Shown here piece after piece: positions 52,856 to 64,000 of a DNA stretch of 64,000 nt. Each line of letters begins with the position of its first letter. Position 1 is the stretch's first letter. Below the pieces are notes generated by a model. That model was not told where the DNA came from, did not search any database, and was given only the letters and a program-made list of their open reading frames with translations. Both the position numbers and the translations under genes were made by a program. This DNA is from Pseudoduganella flava (lineage in GTDB: Bacteria > Pseudomonadota > Gammaproteobacteria > Burkholderiales > Burkholderiaceae_D): positions 456,270-520,269 of the forward strand of contig NZ_VLKW01000002.1 of assembly GCF_007830495.1 (NCBI RefSeq), given 5' to 3'.

Positions 52856-54955
52856 ATGCCTGCCACGTCCCCGTCCACCGCGTCCACGAACGCCGTCACG
52901 CCCCGCCATGCGGTGCTGGAGGAGCTGATCGCGCTCGCGCTGCGGCACGTGGCGGACGACTTCCGCGATGTGTGCACGACGTTGGCGGGCCTGCTGGTCG
53001 ACGGCAGCCGGATGGCCGGCGATCCGGCGGGCGTGCGCGCGTCGCTCCGCGCCGGCAACCTGATGCGCGATCGCCACTTCGCGTTGCTGCACCGCGCTTC
53101 CGGGGCCCTGGAACGGGCACTCCGCCTGGAGCTCGCGCAGCTGGCGCCACAAGCTCCCGTCGTCCCCACGCCCGCGCAGCCGCTGGCGCTGGTCCCGTAT
53201 GAGGAGATGGACCAGCGCCTGACCCTCGGCGACGCGGCGCGGCCGTTCGATGCCGAGCATGCCGATGCGCTGGCGGCCTTGAACGTGCGCCTGGCGCACC
53301 TGCTAGAGCGCGCGGCGCCGCGCGCCAATCCATTCCGCCCCGAGGTATTCATCGCCGCGCTGCAGGAGGCGTGGACGGGGTTCGACACGGAAGAGGGCAG
53401 TGCAGCGCTGCTGCTGCCGCTCGTCAAATCGGGCCGCTTCTTCGACCTGGGCCGGCTGTACGGCGCGCTGAACCTCGCCCTGGAACGCAAGGGCGTGCTG
53501 CCCGGGCCACTGCACCGCCAGCGCGTGCAAGCCGCCGGACATGACGGGCGCCGCAACGGCATGTTGGCTGGTCCACTGCGCCGCCAGCTGCGCCACTTCC
53601 TCGGCGCGGCGGACAGCGCGGACGAAGGCGACACCCTCGCCGCGGGCCAGCCGGCCGAGCGCGTCGATGGACGGCTGCTGGCCTACCTGGCCGGCTTGCC
53701 GCGGCCCGCCGCAACGGGCGCCGCGAACGCGCCATCGTTCCACCTCGGCGCGATCAAGCGCGATGCGCCGGCCGGCAGCCTGTCGCGTGCCGACGCCGGC
53801 GCGATCGATTTGCTGGCCGCCGTGTTCGACACGGTGGCGCGCGACGATGCGATCTCGCCCGAGAGCCGCGACCTGCTGCACGGCCTGCAATTGCCCGTGC
53901 TGAAGGCGGCGCTGGCCGACAAGGCCTTCTTCTTCGAGGATGCGCATCCGGCCCGGCGCCTGCTCGACCTGCTGGCGCGGATGGGCTGGGAGCGGGGCCA
54001 GCGCGGCGACGCGCGGCGCGACGATCCCGAGTACCAGGCGATGCGCCGCAGCGTCGACCATGCCGCGAACGAGGCCAACGCGGCGGACGAGGTGACGGCC
54101 GCCTTTGCCCACGCGGTAAGCGAACTGGAGGCGGCGCTGAAGGCGGAGGAGGCTGCCGCGACGGCGGCGATCGCCGCACCGATCGCCGCCGCGCTGAAGC
54201 AGGAAAAAACGCTGACGGCACGGCGCGCCGCACGTGATGCGGTGGCGCTGCGCCTGGGCAGCGGCGAGGTCGGCGCCGTCGTCGAGGCGTTCCTCGACGA
54301 GAAATGGACGGACGTGCTGACGGTCGCCTACAGCATCGACGATGAGAAGCCGGGCGCCGTGCGGCATGCCACGCAGGCGATGGACGACCTGCTGTGGAGC
54401 GTGCGCCCGAAGATCGATGCGGTGGAACGCAAGCAGCTGATCGCCAGGCTGCCGGGGCTCCTGGCGACGCTGAACAAGTGGCTCGACGTGATCAAGTGGC
54501 AGGATGCCGAGCGGTTGCGCTTCTTTGCCGACCTGGCCGACTGCCACGCGTCGATCGTGCGCGCCCCGCTGGACCTCGCACCGGAGCGTCGTGTGGAGCT
54601 GTCCGTGCAGGCCGCCGGCGCGGCGGCGCAGCGGCGGCAACGGACGACACAGGCCACAGATGACGGGGCGGACGATGAAACCCTGGCGGCGCTGGCGCGA
54701 GGCGCGTGGCTGGAATTCGCCGGACCGGAAGGGGCGCCGCGCCGGGTCAAGCTGGCATGGATCAGTCCATTGCGCTCGCTGTTCATCTTCTCGAACGGCG
54801 CGCGGCAGGAAGCGTTCTCGTTGCCCGCCGGCGAGCTGGCGCGGCGGCTGCGGGACGGCAGTGCGACGCTGCTGCAGCACGACGGCGTCGTCGTGCGCGC
54901 GCTGACGCAGGCGCTCGCCGTCAACGATGCAGCCCCCGGCCAGGATGCCGCATGA
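52856..54955 (+). CDS. DUF1631 domain protein
   Basis: A 699-residue, mostly helical cytoplasmic protein of the DUF1631 family, which is often misnamed thymidine phosphorylase in databases. Characteristic parts: HAVLEELIALALRHVADDF at the N-terminus, LVPYEEMDQRLTLGDAAR, RANPFRPEVFIAALQEAWTGF, ISPESRDLLHGLQLPVLKAAL and ARRLLDLLARMGWERG, and a C-terminal domain resembling PilZ-like folds (GAWLEFAGPEGAPRRVKLAWISPLR then LFIFSNGARQEAFSLPAGELA). If the PilZ reading is right, it could respond to cyclic di-GMP, but the RxxxR motif is not obvious. No operon partner. Confidence 0.85.
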   Translation: MPATSPSTASTNAVTPRHAVLEELIALALRHVADDFRDVCTTLAGLLVDGSRMAGDPAGVRASLRAGNLMRDRHFALLHRASGALERALRLELAQLAPQAPVVPTPAQPLALVPYEEMDQRLTLGDAARPFDAEHADALAALNVRLAHLLERAAPRANPFRPEVFIAALQEAWTGFDTEEGSAALLLPLVKSGRFFDLGRLYGALNLALERKGVLPGPLHRQRVQAAGHDGRRNGMLAGPLRRQLRHFLGAADSADEGDTLAAGQPAERVDGRLLAYLAGLPRPAATGAANAPSFHLGAIKRDAPAGSLSRADAGAIDLLAAVFDTVARDDAISPESRDLLHGLQLPVLKAALADKAFFFEDAHPARRLLDLLARMGWERGQRGDARRDDPEYQAMRRSVDHAANEANAADEVTAAFAHAVSELEAALKAEEAAATAAIAAPIAAALKQEKTLTARRAARDAVALRLGSGEVGAVVEAFLDEKWTDVLTVAYSIDDEKPGAVRHATQAMDDLLWSVRPKIDAVERKQLIARLPGLLATLNKWLDVIKWQDAERLRFFADLADCHASIVRAPLDLAPERRVELSVQAAGAAAQRRQRTTQATDDGADDETLAALARGAWLEFAGPEGAPRRVKLAWISPLRSLFIFSNGARQEAFSLPAGELARRLRDGSATLLQHDGVVVRALTQALAVNDAAPGQDAA

Positions 54956-54987
54956 GAGCCTGTTAAGAGCGCCTTAATGAAAAGGCA

Positions 54988-55449
54988 CTATGCTGCGAGC
55001 CTCGCGATGAGGCCGTCGGAAGCATCCTCGATGTAATCCAACACCCTGTCGAAACCGTCGCTGCCGCCGTAATACGGATCGGGTACGATGGGCGAGCCCG
55101 AGCGCGTCGCGTATTGCATGAACAGGCCGAGCTTGTGGCGGTGCGCCGGCGGGCAAGCGCGCCGCAAGGCCTCCAGGTTGTCCTCGTCCATTGCCAGCAC
55201 GTGGTCGAAGCGCGCGAAGTCGTTGCCCGTGACCTGGCGGGCGCGCTGGGCCGAGAGATCGTAGCCGCGCAGCGCGGCATGCCGCTGCGAGCGTGCATCG
55301 GGCGCATCGCCGATGTGGTAAGCATGTGTGCCGGCGGAGTCGATGTCAACGGCCAGGCCAGCCCGCGCGGCGCGGGTGCGGAACACGCCTTCGGCGGTGG
55401 GGGAGCGGCAGATATTGCCCATGCAGACGAACAGGATCGCGGTCTTCAT
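54988..55449 (-). CDS. Low-molecular-weight protein-tyrosine phosphatase
   Basis: A 153-residue LMW-PTP. P-loop C9-MGNIC-R15-S (CX5R(S/T)), general acid D124 in IVPDPYYGG, and SAGTHAYHIGDAPDARS typical of the family. In bacteria such enzymes often oppose BY-kinases in exopolysaccharide assembly (Wzb/Etp type); no kinase gene lies nearby, and arsenate reductase is unlikely because the PTP general-acid motif is intact. ATG 55449 start. Divergent from the PAP2-like gene. Confidence 0.92.
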   Translation of the reverse strand: MKTAILFVCMGNICRSPTAEGVFRTRAARAGLAVDIDSAGTHAYHIGDAPDARSQRHAALRGYDLSAQRARQVTGNDFARFDHVLAMDEDNLEALRRACPPAHRHKLGLFMQYATRSGSPIVPDPYYGGSDGFDRVLDYIEDASDGLIARLAA

Positions 55450-55551
55450 GTGGAGAGCTTGCAGGCTGAGTCGATGTTAGTTGCTTGATTGAAACGTTGT
55501 GTAGTATAACGCGGCAGTTGGCGCTTCGGTGCGCCGGGGAAGAATGGGCGA

Positions 55552-56205
55552 ATGATGATGTTGTTGTTGTGGAAGGCGCTGTCGGCGCTGGGCGGCGTCA
55601 CGGTGACGGGACCGCTGGGAATCGCGGTCGCGCTGTGGCTGCTGGCGGGGCGCACGTGGCGGCTGTCGCTGTCGTGGTGCATGCTGTTTGCGTTCGGCAT
55701 GCTGGCCGTCGTCGCGACGAAGGTCGCGTACTACGGCTGGGGCGTCGGCATTCCCGAGTGGCAGTTCGCCGCCTTGTCGGGCCACGCGATGCGCGCCTGC
55801 GCCGTGTATCCCGTCGTGTTCTACCTGGCGTTTCGCCATGCCCAGCCGGTGGCCAAGTATGGCGCGTTCGCCGGCGGCGTGCTGCTGGCGCTGTTGATCA
55901 GCTATTCGCGCGTGCCGGTGCATGCGCACACGATGTCCGAAGTGGTGCTGGGCGGTGCCGTGGGCTTTGCCACCGCCGCCGCGTTCATCGGCGTGGCCCG
56001 CAGCGAGCAGCCGGCCATCGTCGGGCGCGTGCTGGTGATGCTGTGCGCACCGGTGCTGGTGGTGATGCCGTTCACGAAGCCGCTGCCGGCCGAGAAATGG
56101 ATCCGGCAGGTGGCTGTGTACCTGTCCGGCAACGAGCCGGTCGAGCGGGCATGGCGCACGGGGCCCGACTACCAGCGCTGGCAGAGGGAACATCAGTCGA
56201 TCTGA
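55552..56205 (+). CDS. PAP2-superfamily membrane phosphatase, predicted
   Basis: A 217-residue inner-membrane protein with about six hydrophobic helices. PAP2 signature elements are present: KVAYYGWGVG (motif 1 like), SGHAMR (motif 2 with the phosphate-contact histidine) and SRVPVHAHTMSEV (motif 3, histidine at the H of HAHT; the usual D is replaced by E). Members dephosphorylate undecaprenyl pyrophosphate or phosphatidic acid. Degenerate motif 1 leaves activity uncertain. ATG 55552 follows a purine-rich stretch; ends 107 bp before smc. Confidence 0.75.
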   Translation: MMMLLLWKALSALGGVTVTGPLGIAVALWLLAGRTWRLSLSWCMLFAFGMLAVVATKVAYYGWGVGIPEWQFAALSGHAMRACAVYPVVFYLAFRHAQPVAKYGAFAGGVLLALLISYSRVPVHAHTMSEVVLGGAVGFATAAAFIGVARSEQPAIVGRVLVMLCAPVLVVMPFTKPLPAEKWIRQVAVYLSGNEPVERAWRTGPDYQRWQREHQSI

Positions 56206-56311
56206 CGCCGCGGCGGCACGGCAGTGCGATTTTGTCCAGATTGCGAACGCGGGGATGGTATGATGTCCACCTTTGCAACCGAAGCCCGCCGGGCGAGAAA
56301 CCTGAACCTAC

Positions 56312-59300
56312 GTGCGTCTATCCTCCATCAAATTGTCGGGATTTAAGTCGTTCGTCGATCCCACCAATTTCCAGGTGCCGGGCCAGCTGGTGGGCGTGGT
56401 GGGACCGAACGGGTGCGGCAAATCCAATATCATCGACGCGGTGCGCTGGGTGCTGGGCGAATCGAAAGCATCCGAGCTGCGCGGCGAGTCGATGCAGGAC
56501 GTCATCTTCAACGGCTCCACACACCGCAAGCCGGCCGGCCGCGCGTCCGTCGAACTCGTGTTCGACAACCACGACGGCAAGGCGTCCGGCCAATGGGGCC
56601 AGTATGCCGAGATCGCCGTCAAGCGCACGCTGACGCGCGACGGCACGTCCACCTACTACATCAACGGCCAGCCGGTACGCCGGCGCGACATCCAGGACAT
56701 CTTCCTCGGCACTGGCCTCGGGCCGCGCGCCTACGCGATCATCGGCCAGGGCATGATCGCCCGCATCATCGAATCGCGCCCGGAAGAGCTGCGCGTGTTC
56801 CTCGAAGAGGCGGCCGGCGTATCGAAGTACAAGGAACGCCGCCGCGAGACGGAGAACCGGCTGCACGACACGCGCGAGAACCTGCTGCGCGTGGAAGACA
56901 TCCTGCGCGAGCTGAACAGCAACCTGGAAAAGCTCGAGGGCCAGGCGGCCGTCGCGACGAAATTCCATCAGCTGCAGGCCGAGCAGGAAGAGAAGCAGAA
57001 GCTGCTGTGGCTGCTGCGCCGGAACGAGGCGCAGGCCGAGCAGGCGCGCTGGTTCCGCGAGGTGGAGCAGGCGCAGACGGACCTGGAAGAGCAGACCGCG
57101 AAGCTGCGCAGCGTGGAGCTGTCGCTGGAGCAGATGCGGCAAGCCCACTTCGCCGTCGGCGACCGGCTGCACACGGCGCAGGGCGCGCTGTACCAGACCA
57201 ATGCGGAGATCGGCAGCCTGGAGGCGCAGATCAAGTTCGTCGTCGAATCGCGCTCCCGGTTGCAGCAGCAGATCGCCACGCTGGCCACGCAACGCGATCA
57301 GTGGCAGCGCCAGGCCGAGGAATACCGCGGCCAGATCGAGGAAGCGGAATTCAATCTCGAGGAACTGTCCGCGAAGGTCGAGGAAGCGCGCATGCTGGCC
57401 GAGCAGAAGGGTGAACTGCTGCCGATGCTGGAGCAGGAATGGCGCGCCGCGCAACAGGCGTCGACGGAGTCGCGGGCCCGCATCATGCAGGCGCAGCAGC
57501 AGCTCGAACTGGAGTCGGCGCACCAGCGCAATGCGTCGAACATCCTGTCCAGCCTGGCCACGCGGCGCGAGCGCCTGCAGCAGGAAAAGAACGGCCTCGC
57601 GATGCCCGATTCGGCGCACCTGGAAAACCTGCGCTGGCAGCTGGAGGAAAAGCAGCAGGCGCTGGAAGAAGCGGGCATGCAACTCGACGAAGCGACTGCG
57701 CTGCAACCGCAGTTGGAAGAGGAGCGCCGCGCCGCGCAGGCCGCCGTGCAAAGCGAGAACGCGGCCAATGCGCAGCTGGAAGCGCGCCTCACCGCGCTGC
57801 GCCAGCTGCAGGAGCGCGTGCAAACGCAGGGCAAGGTCACGCCATGGCTGCAGAAGCACGAGCTGAACGACCTGCCGCGGCTGTGGCAGAAGCTGGCGAT
57901 CGAGCCGGGCTGGGAAGCGGCCGTCGAATCCGTGCTGCGCGAGCGCACCGGTGCGCTGCAGGTGTCGAACATCGAATGGGCCAAGCACTTCCTGGCCGAG
58001 GCGCCGCCGGCCAAGCTGGCGCTGTTCGCACCGGTGACCGCGGCGCCCGCACCAGCGGCGCCGGCGGGCTTCAAGCCGCTGCTCGACCTGTTGAAGATGA
58101 ACGACCCGGGCCTGCGCGGCGTGCTGCAGGACTGGCTGCACAATGTGTTCCTCGCCGAGGATGCGGCACAGGCGTTTGCGCACCGCGCCGAACTGCCGGC
58201 CGGCGGCTGTTTCGTCACGCGCCAGGGCCATGTCATCACGGTGTCCAGCGTACGCTTCCACGCGGCCGACTCCGAGCAGGAGGGCATGCTGGGCCGTCAG
58301 CAGGAAATCGACAACATCACGAAGCAGCTGCGTGCGCAGGCGATGCTGGCCGAGGAAGCGCGCGCCCGTTCCGTGCGTGCCGAAGCGGCGCTGTCGAATC
58401 ACACGCGCCAGTTGGCCGAGTTGCGCCAGAAGGTGCAGTCGCTGACGAGCGCCGTGCATGCGCTGCAGCTGGACGTCGTGAAGCTTTCCGAAGTGGAGGC
58501 GCGCTTCAACCAGCGCAGCACGCAGATCGACACGGACCTGGCCGAGATCGCGGCGCAGGAAGCGGAGCAGATGCAGGTCAAGCTGGAGTCGGAAGAAAAA
58601 TTCGAACAGCTCGACATGGAGCTCGGCAATCTGCAGGGCGCCCACGAGGAAGGGCAAGAGGCCTTCCAGCTGAAGGAGCAGCGCCTGGCCGATGCGCGCG
58701 AAGCGCTGCGCGAGCTGGAGCGCCGCGCGCAGGAAGCGGAGTTCGCGGAAAAGTCCGCGAAGAGCCGCATCGAGGAACTGCGCCGCAATATCGTCACCGC
58801 GACGACGCAGGCGGCCCAGGTGGCCGAAAGCCTGGCGGCCGGCGAGCTGGAACTGGCGGGCCTGGAGGCCGGCACGGCGCACGAAGGCTTGCAGGACCTG
58901 CTGGAGCGCCGCACGCAGCAGGAACGCGCGCTGGCGGACGCGCGCCATGAGCTGGACCAGATCACGCAGCAGCTGCGCCATGCCGAGGAGTCGCGCATGG
59001 GAAGCGAGCGCACCCTGCAGCCGCAGCGCGACAAGATCATGGAGATGCAGCTGAAGGAGCAGGCCGCGCGCCTGAACCAGGAACAGTTCGCGCAGCAGCT
59101 GGCCGAGGCGCAGGCCGACGAGGCGGCGTTGTCCGCCAAGCTGCATCCGGACATGAAGGCGCAATACCTGCAGGGCGAAGTGACGCGGCTGACCAATGCG
59201 ATCGCCGCGCTCGGCGCCGTCAACCTGGCGGCGCTCGACGAGCTGGCGCAAGCGTCGGAGCGCAAGAACTTCCTCGACGCGCAGAACCGCGACCTCGTCG

Positions 59301-59832
59301 AGGCGATCACGACGCTGGAAGACGCGATCCAGAAGATCGACAAGGAGACGCGCGACCTGCTGCAGGAGACGTTCGACAAGGTCAACGGTCACTTCTCCGA
59401 GCTGTTCCCGATCCTGTTCGGCGGCGGCCAGGCCAAGCTGATCATGACCGGCGACGAGATCCTCGACTCCGGCGTGCAGGTGATGGCGCAGCCGCCGGGC
59501 AAGAAGAACGCGACGATCCACCTGCTGTCCGGCGGCGAAAAGGCGCTGACGGCGACGGCCCTCGTGTTCTCGATGTTCAGACTGAATCCGGCGCCGTTCT
59601 GCCTGCTCGACGAGGTCGATGCACCGCTGGACGACGCCAATACGGAACGTTTCTGCCGTATGGTGAAACGGATGTCCGACCAGACCCAATTCCTCTTCAT
59701 CTCGCACAACAAGATCGCGATGGAGATGGCCACTCAACTGATCGGTGTGACGATGCAGGAGCAGGGCGTATCGCGCATCGTGGCGGTGGATATGGAAGCC
59801 GCCGTCAACTTCGCTTCCGAGGCACAAGCAGC

Positions 59833-59836
<4 letters not shown>
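56312..59836 (+). CDS. smc: Chromosome segregation protein SMC
   Basis: Structural maintenance of chromosomes ATPase, 1174 residues. Walker A GPNGCGKSN (31-39), LGESKASELRGESMQ, then two long coiled-coil arms (about 170-500 and 660-1010) around a hinge domain (about 510-650, GWEAAVESVLRERTGALQV, GGCFVTRQGHVITVSS), and a C-terminal head with the ABC signature LLSGGEKALTATAL and Walker B FCLLDEVDAPLDD. Start is GTG 56312 (VRLSSIKLSGFKSF). Its stop overlaps zipA by four bases. This organism therefore uses SMC rather than MukB. Confidence 0.96.
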
Positions 59837-63388
<3,552 letters not shown>

Positions 63389-63413
63389 ACCACAATTTTT
63401 GTTGCCCGATTTC

Positions 63414-63649
63414 GGGGACTGTCCCTCGATTCAGGAAATATTTCCAAAATCGAGGGACTGTCCCCGAATTTTGGCAACACGACGTAGTGGCAGCGGTTGG
63501 GCGAGAATGCGCCGAGATCGGCGCGGATGTCGGCGTCGCACTGCGCTGCGCTGCGCCGGATGCGGCGGAAAACCAACAGAATCTGTTGCTTGAACCATGG
63601 GGACTGTCCCCGAATTTGGGAAATATTTCCAAAATTGAGGGACAGTCCC
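63414..63649. repeat. Pair of compound palindromes between ligA and galU
   Basis: Copy 1: GGGGACTGTCCCTCGATT (63414-63431), inner palindrome GGAAATATTTCC (63434-63445), then AATCGAGGGACTGTCCCC (63448-63465). Copy 2: GGGGACTGTCCCCGAATTT (63599-63617), the same inner GGAAATATTTCC (63619-63630), then AAATTGAGGGACAGTCCC (63632-63649). The arms pair with one to two mismatches. A 133-bp segment without recognised gene separates them. Open frames running through this block in the minus strand are artefacts of the repeats. Confidence 0.8.
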
Positions 63650-63684
63650 TCGGTTTGGGAAAGCTTTTAGCTGAGAAAGCGACG

Positions 63685-64000
63685 ATGACACCGATACGCA
63701 AAGCAGTCTTCCCCGTGGCTGGCCTGGGCAGCCGTTTTTTGCCGGCGACGAAGGCGCAGCCGAAGGAGATGCTGCCCATCGTCGACAAGCCGCTGATCCA
63801 GTACGCGGTCGAGGAAGCCGTGGCGGCGGGGTGCACGGATCTGGTGTTCATCACGGGCCGTAACAAGCGGGCGATCGAGGATCATTTCGACAAGGCCTAC
63901 GAGCTGGAGGCGGAACTCGAGGCGGCGCAGAAGCACGAGCTGCTCGAGCTCGTGCGCAACGTGATTCCGAAGCACGTCAATTGCATCTACATCCGCCAGC
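63685..64000 (+). CDS. galU: UTP-glucose-1-phosphate uridylyltransferase (N-terminal part, cut by window edge)
   Basis: Makes UDP-glucose for exopolysaccharide, LPS and osmoprotectant synthesis. The 105 visible residues start [20 protein letters not shown] and show [20 protein letters not shown], the nucleotidyltransferase signature with the conserved GxGxRxxPxTK and EMLP elements, then [23 protein letters not shown] as in GalU. ATG 63685 follows GAGAAAGCGAC. The C-terminal two thirds are beyond the window. Confidence 0.95.
   Translation, partial: MTPIRKAVFPVAGLGSRFLPATKAQPKEMLPIVDKPLIQYAVEEAVAAGCTDLVFITGRNKRAIEDHFDKAYELEAELEAAQKHELLELVRNVIPKHVNCIYIRQ

Noticed and set aside
56318..59827. 1169-codon frame antisense to smc
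   Set aside because: Leucine/glutamine/arginine-rich shadow of the SMC coiled coils.

Overview
The window looks like a chromosome segment of an Oxalobacteraceae-type betaproteobacterium, most likely Massilia or a close relative. This rests on the very high GC with NNC/NNG codon preference, the gene order thrS-infC-rpmI-rplT-pheS-pheT-ihfA-merR, the smc-zipA-ligA block, the glycine-riboswitch gcvT-gcvH-gcvP operon, minor-pilin and pilY1 genes, and a DUF1631 protein. The assignment is by recognition only; no database was searched. Both ends are cut: a dctA gene runs off the left edge and galU off the right.

Layout. 0-9.2 kb: dctA (partial), a MEDS-PAS hybrid histidine kinase, 3-hydroxybutyrate dehydrogenase, an alpha/beta hydrolase-ridA-relA group, a CDF metal exporter and a Cache protein. 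9.3-18 kb: two identical tandem tRNA-Val(GAC) genes, then the translation cluster thrS to merR, with an elaborate leader between infC and rpmI. 18-25.6 kb: signalling genes, namely a NarL-type regulator and CHASE3 kinase, a Crp/Fnr regulator, a chemoreceptor and an OmpR/TctE-type two-component pair. 25.7-33.5 kb: a type IV pilus operon (pilE, fimT, pilV, pilW, pilX, pilY1). 33.5-40 kb: prfC, a glycosyltransferase, a GntR-ABC transporter operon and a cupin.

40-46 kb is the most unusual part. A 1079-residue protein joins an OmpR/CadC-type winged helix, a STAND-type NTPase, one membrane segment and a long helical-repeat tail. It is followed at 12 bp by a small beta-rich protein. It faces two translationally coupled genes of unknown function across an intergenic region that carries an 11-bp-period direct repeat. 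The base composition of the STAND gene's 3' half and the small downstream gene is visibly more AT-rich than the surroundings.

46-64 kb: gcvP, gcvH and gcvT behind a tandem glycine riboswitch, a GNAT enzyme, a ClpP-fold peptidase, a 59-residue KGG-type stress protein, a DUF1631 protein, a low-molecular-weight tyrosine phosphatase, a PAP2-like membrane protein, smc-zipA-ligA and galU.

A recurring theme is a set of intergenic palindromes built from short G/C-rich words (GGGGTCAGACCC, GGGGTCTGTCCCC, GTGTCACCGGTGCC, GGGGACTGTCCC) at 7.6, 12.5, 33.5 and 63.5 kb. They have the same architecture but different sequence at each locus. One sits in the rpmI leader directly before a U-run and could act as an attenuator.
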